A stretch of DNA of 64,000 nucleotides from Marinobacterium ramblicola (GCF_019084545.1 NZ_JAHREP010000009.1:1-64000); one strand, 5' to 3'; counted from the stretch's first letter, positions 25,982 to 35,320 are shown. The notes: generated by a model from the sequence alone, not told the origin. Numbers and translations are program-made.

Positions 25982-27670
25982 TTACAGTGCCGCCGCAGTC
26001 TGGGCAACAGGCGGTTCCACTATCACCTTGCGGAACATGCCCGATGCCATGTGGTACATCAGATGGCAATGGAAGGCCCACTCCCCGAGTGCGTCGACCG
26101 GTACATCCACCGTCAACGTGGTATTGGGCGCGACATTGACGACGTGCTTCAGCGGATTGAACTGGCCGTTGCCCTTGTCGAGCTGCATCCACATGCCGTG
26201 CAGGTGCATCGGGTGGCTCATCATGGTGTCGTTGACGAATTTGATCCGTACGCGCTCGCCGTAGGTCAGCCTAATAGGCTCGGCCTCCGAGTACTTGGCG
26301 CCGTTGATCGACCAGAAATAGCGCTCCATGTTGCCGGTCAGCCGCAGCTCGATCTCGCGATCCGGTGCTCGGTAGTCGGCGTAGGGCGTCATCGCCTTGA
26401 GATCGCCATAGACCAGGAACTTGCCGCCGTTGGCAGCGGACGGGGTCAGACCGCTGCCCGGGGCATAGTCGTTGTTCGGCACGGCGGCAGCGCTCATCTG
26501 CGAGTGATCCATGCCTGCCATGTTGGAATGATCCATACCTGCCATATTGGCTTGATCCATACCTGCCATGTTGGCGTGATCCATCCCCCCCATACTGGCC
26601 ATGCTCATATCGGCCATGGTCAGTTGCGGACGTTCGCGCAGTGCGGGAATCTCGCCGGCCAACCCTTCGCGCGGCGCAAGGGTGCCGCGGGCAAATCCCG
26701 AGCGATCGATCGACTCGGCCAGGATCGAATAGGCGCGATCCTCCCTCGGCTGCACGATCACGTCGTAGGTTTCGGCGACCGCCATGCGGAATTCGTCGAC
26801 ACTGACCGGCTGCACATTATTGCCGTCGGCCTGCACCACCGTCATCTTCAGACCGGGAATGCGGATATCGAAGTAGCTCATCGCCGAGCCGTTGATGAAG
26901 CGCAGCCGTACCCGCTCACCCGACCGGAACAGCCCGGTCCAGTTGTCGTCGGTCGACTCGCCGTTGACCAGGAAGCTGTAGCCGGATACGTCGCTGATGT
27001 CGGTGGGCATCATGCGCATACCGCCCCAGGCCAGACGCTCCTTCAGCGTCGTGCCGAAGCCCTTGGCTTTCGCATCCTTGATAAAGCTGCCGACCGTTTG
27101 CTGGTTGTAGTTGTAGTAGTCGCTCTGCCCCTTGAGGTTGGAGAAGATCCGGTCGCCGGTTTCGGCCGACCAGTCCGACAGCATCACCACGTATTCCCGG
27201 TCGAACTTGAACGGTTCGCGGTTGACCGGTTCGATGACGATCGGACCGTAGACCCCCTCCTGTTCCTGGAAACCGGAGTGGCTATGGTACCAGTAGGTGC
27301 CGGCCTGCTGGATCGGGAAGCGGTAGGTATAGGTTTCCCCCGGTTTGATACCGGGAAAGCTGATCCCTGGTACGCCATCCTGAGAGGAGGGCAACAATAT
27401 GCCATGCCAGTGGATAGAGGTGTCGACATCAAGCTTGTTGGTTACGTTGACTGTGACCTCTTCACCCTCCTGGAAATGCAGCGTGGGGCCGGGGATGGTA
27501 CCGTTGATGGTCATTGCGGTCTTGGCCTTGCCGTCGATCGTCATCGGTTGCCGGTCGATCACTAGGTCGTAACTGCCGGCCAGGGCGCCGAGCGGCATCA
27601 GCGCCGCAAGGGTGAAAGTGGAAGCCGCCGCCAGGCGCCGGGCCAACACGGGATGCTTGATGCACTTCAT
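25982..27670 (-). CDS. copA: periplasmic multicopper oxidase CopA/PcoA
   Basis: Three-domain multicopper oxidase of 562 aa. All copper sites are present: SIHWHGILLP, YWYHSHSGFQEQEG, SHPMHLHGMW and FHCHLMYHMASGMFRKV. A Met-rich insert with four MDHxNMAG-type units (about residues 363-390) is the extra Cu(I)-binding site typical of PcoA/CopA. The N-terminus has a basic-hydrophobic export signal (LARRLAAASTFTLAALMPLG). It oxidises Cu(I) and binds several copper ions in the periplasm. Transcription is probably from the copper box e promoter upstream; copB follows. This CopA is the oxidase, not the ATPase of the same name. Confidence 0.95.
   Translation of the reverse strand: MKCIKHPVLARRLAAASTFTLAALMPLGALAGSYDLVIDRQPMTIDGKAKTAMTINGTIPGPTLHFQEGEEVTVNVTNKLDVDTSIHWHGILLPSSQDGVPGISFPGIKPGETYTYRFPIQQAGTYWYHSHSGFQEQEGVYGPIVIEPVNREPFKFDREYVVMLSDWSAETGDRIFSNLKGQSDYYNYNQQTVGSFIKDAKAKGFGTTLKERLAWGGMRMMPTDISDVSGYSFLVNGESTDDNWTGLFRSGERVRLRFINGSAMSYFDIRIPGLKMTVVQADGNNVQPVSVDEFRMAVAETYDVIVQPREDRAYSILAESIDRSGFARGTLAPREGLAGEIPALRERPQLTMADMSMASMGGMDHANMAGMDQANMAGMDHSNMAGMDHSQMSAAAVPNNDYAPGSGLTPSAANGGKFLVYGDLKAMTPYADYRAPDREIELRLTGNMERYFWSINGAKYSEAEPIRLTYGERVRIKFVNDTMMSHPMHLHGMWMQLDKGNGQFNPLKHVVNVAPNTTLTVDVPVDALGEWAFHCHLMYHMASGMFRKVIVEPPVAQTAAAL
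26504..26583 (-). repeat. 24-bp tandem repeats in copA (MDHxNMAG)
   Basis: About three and a half degenerate 24-bp units encode MDHANMAG, MDQANMAG, MDHSNMAG and MDHSQM. The third-position differences show an old repeat held by selection for Met and His rather than recent slippage. Confidence 0.85.
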
Positions 27671-27701
27671 GGCTACTTCTCTAATAAAGGTTGAAACACC
27701 T

Positions 27702-27754
27702 AGTTTAGTGACGCTGGCTATCGCCAGACTGACGCCGAGATGACATTTCTGTCA
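27702..27754 (-). promoter_or_regulatory. copper box e and promoter of copAB
   Basis: TGACATTTCTGTCA (27741-27754) is an inverted repeat of the TGACA-n4-TGTCA form. Read toward copA, GTCAGTCT starts 6 bp after the box and a -10-like TAAACT lies at 27707-27702, spacing 32 bp instead of 33. Confidence 0.72.
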
Positions 27755-27862
27755 GGTTACCAATCGCGTGTTTTTCTGCGCCCCGACGACGCTTGCACTT
27801 AACCTGGCAGCGACTGGAAATTAAGATTCGAGATACCGATCACCGGCCGTAAAAATTCACCC

Positions 27863-27893
27863 TTGACCTTGCCATTGTGGGAAGGTTTATATT
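27863..27893 (+). promoter_or_regulatory. CueR-type promoter of the CopA ATPase
   Basis: -35 TTGACC and -10 TATATT are separated by 19 bp, the over-long spacer typical of MerR-family control. The spacer carries ACCTTGCC-n5-GGGAAGGT, an inverted repeat overlapping the end of the -35, like known CueR operators. The ATPase start lies about 38 bp downstream. Confidence 0.88.
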
Positions 27894-27930
27894 CCAGGAG
27901 TATCATCATGAGATGCTGGTAAGGAGGCAG

Positions 27931-30417
27931 ATGGTGAATACTCAGGTCAAACAAGATCCGTCGCAATTTTCGACGATAAGCCTACCCATTGAGGGCATGA
28001 GCTGCGCCTCCTGCGTTGGACGCGTGGAAGCGGCACTGAAGAAGGTTGCGAGTGTTGAAGAGGTCGCGGTCAACCTGGCCACCGAGCGTGCCGATATACG
28101 CTCCTCCGCTACGCTCGACCGCCGGCTGCTGATAGAGGCGGTAGAAAAAGCGGGCTATTCAGTGCCCGCTACAACCACCGAACTCTCCATTGATGGAATG
28201 AGCTGCGCTTCCTGTGTCGGCAGGGTGGAGCGCGCGCTGCAGGCGATTCCGGGTGTCATCGAGGCCAATGTCAATCTCGCCACCGAGCGTGCCAATGTAC
28301 GCGGTAATGTGGACGTCGACACGCTGATTGCCGCGGTGGCGGATGCCGGCTATACGGCGAGCCCGCTGGATAGGAGCGTCACGGAGGCCGATGAGAGCGC
28401 CGAGAAGAAAGATGCCGAGCAGGCGGAGCTCAAGCGCGACCTGTGCATTGCCGCGATTCTGTCCCTGCCGGTGTTCATGATCGAGATGGGCTCTCATCTG
28501 ATCCCTGCGATACATCACTTCGTGATGAGCACGATCGGTCAGCAGAATAGCTGGTATATCCAGTTCGCGCTGGCGACGCTGGTGCTGTTCGGACCCGGGC
28601 TGCGCTTTTTCAACAAGGGCGTACCGGCCCTGCTGCGCGCGGCACCGGATATGAACTCTTTGGTTGCACTTGGCACATCGGCCGCTTGGGGTTATTCGGT
28701 TATCGCGACCTTCTTCTCCGGTCTACTGCCATCCGGCACCGCCAACGTTTACTACGAGGCCGCGGCTGTCATCGTTGCCCTGATTCTGCTCGGACGTTTT
28801 CTCGAAGCACGCGCGAAGGGGCGGACATCCCAGGCGATCAAGCGTCTGATCGGCCTGCAGGCGAAGACGGCGCGGGTGCGGCGGGACGGTAAAACGGTGG
28901 AGATCGCCATCGGCGAGGTGCAGCCGGGCGATATCCTCGAGGTGCGCCCGGGTGAGCGGATACCGGTCGATGGCGAGGTGATCGAAGGCGAAAGCTATGT
29001 CGATGAATCGATGATCACCGGCGAGCCGGTGCCGGTCGCCAAGAGCAGCGGCAGTCCGGTGGTCGGTGGCACGGTGAATCAGAAAGGAGCGCTGGCACTG
29101 AAGGCTACGGCAGTGGGCGGTGCCACAGTTCTGGCGCAGATCATTCGTATGGTCGAACAGGCGCAGGGATCAAAGCTGCCGATTCAGGGTCTGGTGGACA
29201 GGGTGACGATGTGGTTCGTACCCGCGGTCATGGCGGCGGCTCTGCTGACGTTTCTGGTCTGGTACCTCTTTGGGCCTTCACCGGCGCTGAGCCTTGCTCT
29301 GGTCAATGCGGTGGCGGTGCTGATTATCGCCTGTCCTTGTGCGATGGGGCTGGCGACGCCCACGTCGATCATGGTTGGCACTGGGCGTGGCGCCGAGATG
29401 GGGGTATTGTTCCGCAAGGGGGAAGCCCTCCAGATGCTCAGAGACGCCAGGGTCGTCGCGGTCGACAAGACCGGTACGCTAACCGAGGGCAAACCGGCGC
29501 TTACCGATCTTGAGGTGGCCGAGGGCTTCGCACGCAACGACGTACTGGCGCGGATCGCGGCAGTGGAGTCCCGCTCGGAACACCCAATCGCCCGTGCCGT
29601 CGCCGAGGCGGCCGAAGCCGAGACGTTGACTTTACCCAAGGTAGGCCGCTTCGAGTCGGTGACCGGTTTTGGAGTTAAAGCCGAGGCTGACGGAGAGACG
29701 ATCGAAATCGGGGCTGACCGCTACATGAACAAGCTTGGTTTGGATGTATCGACCTTTGCCGAGATCGCCGCGCGCCTTGGTGATGAGGGTAAAACGCCGC
29801 TCTATGCAGCGATTGGTGGCAAACTGGCCGCGATCATTGCGGTATCCGACCCGATCAAGCGATCTACGCCGGACGCGATCGCGCTCCTGCATAAGTTGGG
29901 ACTCAAGGTGGCGATGATCACCGGAGACAACCGACGCACCGCCGAGGCGATCGCCCGACAACTGGGCATCGATGAGGTGGTGGCTGAGGTTCTGCCGGAG
30001 GGCAAGGTCGAAGCGGTGAAGGCGCTCAAGTCCCGTCACGGCAAGCTTGCCTTCGTCGGCGATGGCATCAACGATGCGCCGGCACTGGCAGAAGCGGATG
30101 TGGGGATCGCCATCGGCACCGGTACCGACATCGCCATCGAAGCGGCGGATGTGGTACTGATGTCCGGCAGCCTGAAGGGTATCCCGAACGCCATTGCGCT
30201 GTCCCAGGGGACGATCCGCAACATCAAGCAGAACCTGTTCTGGGCGTTTGCCTACAACACGGCGCTGATTCCGCTGGCGGCGGGGGCACTCTATCCGGCC
30301 TTCGGCATCCTGCTGTCGCCGATCCTGGCGGCCGGGGCGATGGCCCTTTCCTCGGTCTTCGTGCTCGGTAACGCACTCAGGCTGCGCAGGTTCAGGGCTC
30401 CCGTCCAGGCGGAATGA
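27931..30417 (+). CDS. copA: Cu(I)-exporting P1B-1 ATPase with two HMA domains
   Basis: Inner-membrane pump of 828 aa exporting cytosolic Cu(I). Two N-terminal HMA domains each carry [12 protein letters not shown]. The transport motif is [13 protein letters not shown], the phosphorylation site [10 protein letters not shown], the nucleotide-binding residues SEHPIARA, and the hinge [10 protein letters not shown]. The end segments ([34 protein letters not shown]) give the Cu(I) class signature. The ATG at 27931 or GTG at 27934 follows AAGGAGGCAG; the longer frame from 27877 would start upstream of the promoter's own -10, so it is excluded. It is driven by a CueR-type promoter and closed by a strong terminator. 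Confidence 0.96.
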   Translation: MVNTQVKQDPSQFSTISLPIEGMSCASCVGRVEAALKKVASVEEVAVNLATERADIRSSATLDRRLLIEAVEKAGYSVPATTTELSIDGMSCASCVGRVERALQAIPGVIEANVNLATERANVRGNVDVDTLIAAVADAGYTASPLDRSVTEADESAEKKDAEQAELKRDLCIAAILSLPVFMIEMGSHLIPAIHHFVMSTIGQQNSWYIQFALATLVLFGPGLRFFNKGVPALLRAAPDMNSLVALGTSAAWGYSVIATFFSGLLPSGTANVYYEAAAVIVALILLGRFLEARAKGRTSQAIKRLIGLQAKTARVRRDGKTVEIAIGEVQPGDILEVRPGERIPVDGEVIEGESYVDESMITGEPVPVAKSSGSPVVGGTVNQKGALALKATAVGGATVLAQIIRMVEQAQGSKLPIQGLVDRVTMWFVPAVMAAALLTFLVWYLFGPSPALSLALVNAVAVLIIACPCAMGLATPTSIMVGTGRGAEMGVLFRKGEALQMLRDARVVAVDKTGTLTEGKPALTDLEVAEGFARNDVLARIAAVESRSEHPIARAVAEAAEAETLTLPKVGRFESVTGFGVKAEADGETIEIGADRYMNKLGLDVSTFAEIAARLGDEGKTPLYAAIGGKLAAIIAVSDPIKRSTPDAIALLHKLGLKVAMITGDNRRTAEAIARQLGIDEVVAEVLPEGKVEAVKALKSRHGKLAFVGDGINDAPALAEADVGIAIGTGTDIAIEAADVVLMSGSLKGIPNAIALSQGTIRNIKQNLFWAFAYNTALIPLAAGALYPAFGILLSPILAAGAMALSSVFVLGNALRLRRFRAPVQAE

Positions 30418-30423
30418 ACGCAT

Positions 30424-30454
30424 GTGAGTCTGCCGCGAGGCAGACTCACTTTTT
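30424..30454 (+). terminator. Rho-independent terminator after the CopA ATPase
   Basis: GTGAGTCTGCC pairs perfectly with GGCAGACTCAC around a four-base GCGA loop, followed by TTTTT. It separates the ATPase transcript from cueR. Confidence 0.93.
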
Positions 30455-30516
30455 GACAGAAATAGAGAGACAACTTCCGTTCGACCTGAGACATGCGTGA
30501 ACGGAAAGGAGGAGCG

Positions 30517-30984
30517 TTGAACATCGGCAAAGCGGCAGCGGCATCCGGCGTCTCGGCCAAGATGATCCGCTACTATGAATCGATCGGTTTGATACCGGAG
30601 GTGTCTAGAACCGAAGCCGGTTACCGGGACTATTCCGATAAAGACGTTCACCGGCTGCGCTTCATCCGGCGTGCCCGTGATCTGGGTTTTTCGGTTGAGC
30701 AGATGGCCGAACTGCTCGCGCTGTGGCAAGACCGTGGCCGGGCCAGTGCAGATGTTAAACGTATTGCACTTGAACATGTGGCCGAGCTGCAGCGCAAGGC
30801 GCGTGAACTGCAGGAGATGAGTGAGACACTCGCGCATCTTGCCGGCCACTGTCAGGGCGATTCGCGGCCGGATTGTCCAATCATAAGCGAACTTTCAGAG
30901 CAGGAATGGGCGGAGGATAAGCGGGAGGTTGCTCGCCCACGCTTCGGCATGACCGGGCTTGAACCCGGTCGCAGCCGTAGGTGA
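30517..30984 (+). CDS. cueR: MerR-family copper regulator CueR
   Basis: Cytosolic Cu(I)/Ag(I) sensor of 155 aa. The N-terminal MerR helix-turn-helix (GKAAAASGVSAKMIRYYESI) is followed by the dimer helix and a metal loop with Cys-X7-Cys (HCQGDSRPDCPI), the CueR signature. The true start is probably the TTG at 30517: it follows AAGGAGG by 5 bp and gives the family N-terminus NIGKAA; an ATG at 30493 lies in front of this site. The last 25 residues (PRFGMTGLEPGRSRR) are longer than usual. It should activate the two 19-bp-spacer promoters at 27863 and 31263. Confidence 0.94.
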   Translation: MNIGKAAAASGVSAKMIRYYESIGLIPEVSRTEAGYRDYSDKDVHRLRFIRRARDLGFSVEQMAELLALWQDRGRASADVKRIALEHVAELQRKARELQEMSETLAHLAGHCQGDSRPDCPIISELSEQEWAEDKREVARPRFGMTGLEPGRSRR

Positions 30985-30993
30985 GCACAAGAC

Positions 30994-31200
30994 TCAGGCG
31001 TCAAGCTCCTGATTTTCGTAACCGGCTTCACGAATGGCATCGCTGATCGGTGTCATTTCAATATCGCTGTTGACGGTCACTTTGCCTGTCGCAAGGTCGG
31101 CGGTGACCTCAGCCTGAGGATCGAGACTCTTGACGGCTTTTTCGATGGCAGAGACGCAGTGGCCGCAGGACATGCCGGTAACTTTCAGGTGGTGGTGCAT
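30994..31200 (-). CDS. copZ: CopZ-like copper chaperone
   Basis: Single HMA domain of 68 aa with metal loop GMSCGHCVSAIEKAV and a beta-alpha-beta-beta-alpha-beta layout. It should carry Cu(I) in the cytosol to the ATPase's HMA domains. The N-terminal MHHH may add a metal ligand. It is convergent with cueR, only 9 bp apart, and has its own CueR-type promoter. Confidence 0.93.
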   Translation of the reverse strand: MHHHLKVTGMSCGHCVSAIEKAVKSLDPQAEVTADLATGKVTVNSDIEMTPISDAIREAGYENQELDA

Positions 31201-31232
31201 TTTGGAGCTCCTTGGTTAATGAGTACAGGATA

Positions 31233-31263
31233 AAGATAGAGGTTCCAATACTGGGAAGGTCAA
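31233..31263 (-). promoter_or_regulatory. CueR-type promoter of copZ
   Basis: On the minus strand TTGACC (31263-31258) and TATCTT (31238-31233) are 19 bp apart. The spacer holds ACCTTCCCAGTATTGGAACC, an imperfect inverted repeat like that at the ATPase promoter. Confidence 0.8.
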
Positions 31264-31320
31264 GAGATAAATCGGGACCCGACACCCAATTGATTGACCG
31301 CTCTCATCAGCAGCCGGGCG

Positions 31321-31376
31321 GATTACAAAAATGTAATCCGCCCGTAAGTCTCATGTCGAGCCTCATCATCCATACT
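31321..31376 (+). promoter_or_regulatory. copper box d and promoter, second ATPase operon
   Basis: GATTACAAAAATGTAATC (31321-31338) is a perfect inverted repeat. GTAAGTCT starts 6 bp after GTAAT, and CATACT lies at 31371-31376, exactly 33 bp downstream. Geometry is identical to boxes b and c. Confidence 0.78.
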
Positions 31377-31419
31377 GTCCTTGAGGAAATAGGGTTATTT
31401 CCGCTGTGGAGTATTGGTC

Positions 31420-33504
31420 ATGCATGAAGCGAAGCATCACACAGAACATTGCCATCATCAGGCAAAGGTGGCGGCGAGTGATTCGACGGAGGATCTACTC
31501 CGCGAGAAGGAACAGGCGGATCAGGCCTACTACAAACGGCTGATGCGGGAGATGACGATAGCCCTTGGGCTGGGTGTGCCGCTGATGCTGTATGGTCTGT
31601 TCATCGGTGAGATGACCGTCAGCAGCACTGGTGAGCGGATTGGCTGGCTGCTGGTCGGCGTGGCGACGCTGGCGGTCATGCTGTTTTCCGGTCGTCATTT
31701 TTATGTTGGGGCGTGGAGATCCTTCGTCAACCATAGCGCCAACATGGACACGCTGATCGCTCTGGGCACCGGCACCGCCTGGCTTTACTCGATGGTGGTG
31801 GTGTTTTTCCCTCAGGTCGTGCCGGAGATGGCGCGGCATGTCTATTTCGAGGCCACGGCGATGATCATCGGCCTGATCGATCTGGGTCTGGCGCTGGAGA
31901 TCCGCGCCCGCGGCCGAACCTCCGAGGCGATTAAACGCCTGATCGGTCTTCAGGCCAAGACCGCGCGTGTGCTGCGCGATGGGCAGGAGGTCGATATTCC
32001 GATCGAGCAGGTGTTGCAGGATGACCAGGTCCGCGTGCGTCCCGGCGAGAAGATCCCGGTGGACGGCATCGTTTTGGAGGGCCACTCTTCGGTGGATGAG
32101 TCGATGCTGACCGGCGAGCCGATGCCGGTAGAAAAAGCCAAGGATGACGAGGTGGTCGGCGGTACCTTGAACAAATCGGGTACATTGCTGTTCAGGGCGA
32201 CGCGTGTCGGTAAGGATACCGCGCTGGCCAGGATCATCTCAATGGTGAAACAGGCACAGAACTCCAAGCCACCGATCGGCCGGTTGGCCGACGTGATCTC
32301 CGGCTATTTTGTGCCGTCGATCATGATCATCGCCGTTATCAGTGCTTTGGCCTGGCTGAACTTCGGACCTGATCCGGCTATCGCCTTCGCTATCGTTTCC
32401 GCTACCACGGTGCTGATCATCGCCTGCCCCTGCGCGCTGGGGCTGGCCACGCCGATGTCGGTGATGGTCGGTGTTGGCAAGGCGGCCGAGGCGGGGGTGT
32501 TGATCCGTAATGGCCAGGCGTTGCAAACCGCCTCCCAGATCACCGCGATGATACTGGATAAGACCGGCACCATCACAGAGGGAACACCCAAGGTCACTGA
32601 AATTGTCGCCTTAGCCGGCGTGGATGAAGCCGAGGCGCTACGCTTGGCTGCCACGCTGGAACAGGGTTCCGAACATCCGCTTGCACAGTCGATCGTCGAG
32701 TCCGCCAAGGAGCGCGGGATTGCACCTGCCAAGGTCGATCAATTCAACGCCATCGCCGGTCACGGTGTCGAAGGCGGAGTCGAGGGACGAACATTGCTGT
32801 TCGGCAATGAAAAGCTGATGCGCGACCGCAAGATCGAGATCGATACACATCTTGAGCAGGCCCAGACGATGGCATCCCAGGCGAAGACACCGATGTACCT
32901 GGCCGCTGATGGCCAGTTGATCGGTCTGATCGCAGTGGCCGACCCGATCAAGCAGGACTCGATTGCGGCGATCAAGCGGCTGCAGAAAGATGGTATTCGC
33001 GTGGTGATGCTGACCGGGGATAACCGCGATACGGCGAAAGCGGTCGCGGAGCAGGTCGGTATCAAGGAGTTTTTTGCCGAGGTACTGCCAGAGGATAAGT
33101 CAGACAAGGTCTCCGAGTTGCAAAAGCAGGGTGAGATTGTCGGTATGACCGGAGACGGCATCAATGATGCCCCGGCCCTGGCGCTGGCCGATGTGGGCTT
33201 CGCCATCGGTACCGGCACCGATGTGGCGATCGAGAGTGCTGACGTCACCCTGATGCGCGGCTCGCTGCATGGCCTTGCTGATGCGATTGCGGTCAGCCGC
33301 GCCACGCTACGCAACATCCGCCAGAACCTGTTTGGCGCCTTCATCTACAACGCCGCCGGTGTGCCGGTGGCGGCGGGCCTGCTGTACCCCTTCGCCGGTG
33401 TACTGCTGAGTCCTGTGATTGCTGGTGCGGCGATGGCGTTTTCCTCGTTGACGGTGGTGACCAATGCCAACCGCCTGCGCCTGTTTAAACCCCAAGAACA
33501 CTGA
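31420..33504 (+). CDS. P1B-type copper/silver ATPase lacking HMA domains
   Basis: Heavy-metal ATPase of 694 aa. In place of N-terminal HMA domains it has a short His-rich tail ([15 protein letters not shown]). Core motifs are intact: [35 protein letters not shown] and [16 protein letters not shown]. The end segments ([35 protein letters not shown]) are of the Cu(I) type. It resembles SilP/CopF-like pumps that load or export metal to the periplasm. The ATG at 31420 follows a GTGGAG site; a TTG at 31414 is less likely. It is regulated by copper box d, not CueR, so it serves periplasm-sensed stress. Confidence 0.92.
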   Translation: MHEAKHHTEHCHHQAKVAASDSTEDLLREKEQADQAYYKRLMREMTIALGLGVPLMLYGLFIGEMTVSSTGERIGWLLVGVATLAVMLFSGRHFYVGAWRSFVNHSANMDTLIALGTGTAWLYSMVVVFFPQVVPEMARHVYFEATAMIIGLIDLGLALEIRARGRTSEAIKRLIGLQAKTARVLRDGQEVDIPIEQVLQDDQVRVRPGEKIPVDGIVLEGHSSVDESMLTGEPMPVEKAKDDEVVGGTLNKSGTLLFRATRVGKDTALARIISMVKQAQNSKPPIGRLADVISGYFVPSIMIIAVISALAWLNFGPDPAIAFAIVSATTVLIIACPCALGLATPMSVMVGVGKAAEAGVLIRNGQALQTASQITAMILDKTGTITEGTPKVTEIVALAGVDEAEALRLAATLEQGSEHPLAQSIVESAKERGIAPAKVDQFNAIAGHGVEGGVEGRTLLFGNEKLMRDRKIEIDTHLEQAQTMASQAKTPMYLAADGQLIGLIAVADPIKQDSIAAIKRLQKDGIRVVMLTGDNRDTAKAVAEQVGIKEFFAEVLPEDKSDKVSELQKQGEIVGMTGDGINDAPALALADVGFAIGTGTDVAIESADVTLMRGSLHGLADAIAVSRATLRNIRQNLFGAFIYNAAGVPVAAGLLYPFAGVLLSPVIAGAAMAFSSLTVVTNANRLRLFKPQEH

Positions 33505-33535
33505 TCGATAGAAACATTGAACGGAGGGAGTCGCG

Positions 33536-33889
33536 ATGATGATTATCAACCTGTTGGGCCTGCTCCTGATCGCATTGATCGTCTGGTGGTTCTGGATCTA
33601 TCAGGGACCGACAACCCAGCTGGATTCCGGGCAGATCACCATCAATGTCAAAGACGGGGTGTACGATCCGGCCCATATTCGCGTTCAGGCGGGCGAGTCG
33701 GCACAGCTCAGGTTTGTGCGCAGGGACCCATCCCCCTGTGCCAGCGTCGTGGTGTTCAAGGATTTCGATATCAGCGAGGAGTTGCCGCTGAATCAGCCCA
33801 AAGTGGTGAGTCTGCAGCCGATGCAGCCCGGGCATTACCCCTTTACCTGCCAGATGCAGATGTATCGGGGTGAGCTGATCGTGGAATGA
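33536..33889 (+). CDS. membrane-anchored cupredoxin-like protein
   Basis: Protein of 117 aa with one N-terminal helix (LLGLLLIALIVWWFWIY) and a plastocyanin-like cupredoxin_1 domain (ITINVKDGVYDPAHIRVQAG to CQMQMYRGELIVE). The C-terminal copper motif is FTCQMQMYRG, with Cys and two Met where classical cupredoxins have Cys-His-Met, so the site may favour Cu(I). A second Cys is in SPCASVVVF. It lies 31 bp after the ATPase, with GGAGG before its ATG. Such proteins follow copper ATPases and may accept the exported ion. Confidence 0.85.
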   Translation: MMIINLLGLLLIALIVWWFWIYQGPTTQLDSGQITINVKDGVYDPAHIRVQAGESAQLRFVRRDPSPCASVVVFKDFDISEELPLNQPKVVSLQPMQPGHYPFTCQMQMYRGELIVE

Positions 33890-33916
33890 AGGTTTGGAAA
33901 ATCAAAGGAGGCCCTG

Positions 33917-34267
33917 ATGACCGATCTCGACCATAAACCTGGCCTTAAGGAGGCCAACCTGGTCACACGCAGACTGAAGCTGAACGGCATGGATGGAAGC
34001 GGGGCGAGGCTGATCGATGAACTCGACCAGCTGTTCGGCATTGATAGAGTTGAGTACGACCCAGACGCCGGTATCTTGGTCTTTGCCTACGACGCTACGC
34101 ACTGCAGCGTGGATGTGGTGGAAACGATCGTCAACCAGCATGGCGCCCGGTTCGACACCGGTTGGTGGAGCCGCACCAAACGCGCTTATTACCGCTTTGT
34201 CGATCAGAACATGAAGGAAAATGCGAACTACGAGCCCCATTGCTGCAACAAAGTGCCGAGGAAATAG
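33917..34267 (+). CDS. copper-island paralogue B, HMA-like small protein with Cys-Cys tail
   Basis: A 116-aa protein aligned end to end with the product of 22702-23058. Shared features are HKPG near the start, a hydrophobic HMA-like core without CxxC, DPD/AYDA in the middle, and the tail GWWSRTKRAYYRFVDQN followed by EPHCCNKVPRK. By eye close to half of positions are identical. It is the third gene of the box-d operon, 27 bp after the cupredoxin gene with AAAGGAGG before the ATG. Copper-linked function is inferred from two independent placements under the same operator; no known family recognised. Confidence 0.72.
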   Translation: MTDLDHKPGLKEANLVTRRLKLNGMDGSGARLIDELDQLFGIDRVEYDPDAGILVFAYDATHCSVDVVETIVNQHGARFDTGWWSRTKRAYYRFVDQNMKENANYEPHCCNKVPRK

Positions 34268-34495
34268 TAGGGCAGAAGGATGCGGTATCCACTGCAAATT
34301 GTCGGAACGCTGTCGATTGTTTTTTACTCTGGTCGCTGAGTCTTGCCGTGCCCTTGCGTGCTCCGATACGTCGCCAAGTGACGCTATCGCCAAAAGCTAA
34401 GGTTAAAGTGCTTGTCGTGCGGATTTGCGTTTAACCCTTTCTGCACTATGGTTTTTTACATCTGCTCTGGTAATCAGGACTCAAGGACGTAACCG

Positions 34496-34975
34496 ATGCA
34501 ATCCGAACTGATATTGATGGCACATCCAGCCTTTGGTGTGCTTGCGATTCTCGCCGCGGTCTGGGTCTTCGCTGAGGCCATCACCAATAACGCAACCAGT
34601 CGCGGCCGGCTGAGAATGATGAGCCTGGCCTGTGCCGGCCTGGTCTGGCTAAGCTATCTGGTCGGTGGCTACTGGTATGTGGTCTATTACGCTGCCGACA
34701 AAGCCTTGATCAAGGCCGGTCCCTGGCCATTCGCTCATGGCTTCGTCATGGAAGTGAAAGAGCACATCTTCTTCAGCATGCTGCTGTTGTCGAGTTATCT
34801 GCCGATCGCCGTTTTCAGCCTCACCGCCGGCAAGCAGGCACTTAAGCCGGTGGTGCTTTGGGTTTCGGCGTGGATCGTGGTATTGGGCTTGACCATGGAA
34901 GGCGCGGGCGCCTTTATCAGTATGGGCGCCAAGGTGGCCTTGCTTGCCACTCAATCAACAGGAGATACGCCATGA
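34496..34975 (+). CDS. four-helix membrane protein, unknown function
   Basis: Product of 159 aa with four predicted membrane helices (about 8-25, 43-62, 88-110, 122-150). Conserved-looking His residues sit in or near helices (MAHPAFG, PFAHGFVMEVKEHIFF), a pattern that could bind haem as in small cytochrome b-like proteins, but I do not recognise the family. The stop overlaps the next membrane gene by ATGA. The 228 bp upstream show no gene, operator or copper box, so this operon is probably outside copper control. Confidence 0.65.
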   Translation: MQSELILMAHPAFGVLAILAAVWVFAEAITNNATSRGRLRMMSLACAGLVWLSYLVGGYWYVVYYAADKALIKAGPWPFAHGFVMEVKEHIFFSMLLLSSYLPIAVFSLTAGKQALKPVVLWVSAWIVVLGLTMEGAGAFISMGAKVALLATQSTGDTP

Positions 34976-35280
34976 GCGATACCGGAATCGGCAACTACAA
35001 TCGCGCTTTCGCATTGTCATTCGCCATTACCAGCCTGCTGAGCGCGCTGCTGGTAGTTCTCAAGGAGCAGAATGAGGACACGGTGCTCGCCTGGATGAAG
35101 GCGGCGACAGGCCATCACTGGATTACCCACGGTGTTCTGGTTGTGGTTGTATTCATCCTGCTCGGGTGGTTATTGGCGCAGACGAAGCTCGGGTCCCGGC
35201 TGACCGGCAACGGGCTAAGCGCGGTCATCTCGGGCAGTGTTGTCCTTAGTGGTGTCGTTATAGCGGGCTACTTCATCTAA
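34972..35280 (+). CDS. small three-helix membrane protein, unknown function
   Basis: A 102-aa protein with three hydrophobic segments (FALSFAITSLLSALLVVL, HGVLVVVVFILLGWLLA and AVISGSVVLSGVVIAGYFI) and a His pair (GHHWITHG) at the membrane face. Unrecognised. It is translationally coupled to the preceding membrane gene and lies 40 bp before the phosphorylase gene, so the three form a likely operon. The paired His-bearing membrane proteins suggest a two-subunit membrane complex. Confidence 0.62.
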   Translation: MSDTGIGNYNRAFALSFAITSLLSALLVVLKEQNEDTVLAWMKAATGHHWITHGVLVVVVFILLGWLLAQTKLGSRLTGNGLSAVISGSVVLSGVVIAGYFI

Positions 35281-35320
35281 CAGCGCGCTCCCCAGTCACC
35301 GATTGAATGGGAGGATCGGG

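Noticed and set aside
26504-26583. Tandem repeat as a possible CRISPR or mobile repeat
   Set aside because: The units are coding, degenerate, contiguous without spacers, and encode the known Met-rich insert of CopA.
25682-27565. 627-codon open frame on the plus strand
   Set aside because: It is fully antisense to copA and the start of copB, whose families and copper motifs are certain. High GC leaves long antisense frames open.
27877-27930. Start of the CopA ATPase at 27877
   Set aside because: This start lies upstream of the -10 element of its own CueR-type promoter, so it would not be on the transcript.
30493-30516. ATG at 30493 as the cueR start
   Set aside because: The strong ribosome site lies inside that extension and points to the TTG at 30517, where the MerR family N-terminus begins.
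29632-30849. 405-codon open frame on the minus strand
   Set aside because: Antisense to the CopA ATPase and cueR; no domain or ribosome site.
31212-31427. 71-codon plus-strand frame before the second ATPase
   Set aside because: It spans the copZ promoter and copper box d, and has no protein-like features.
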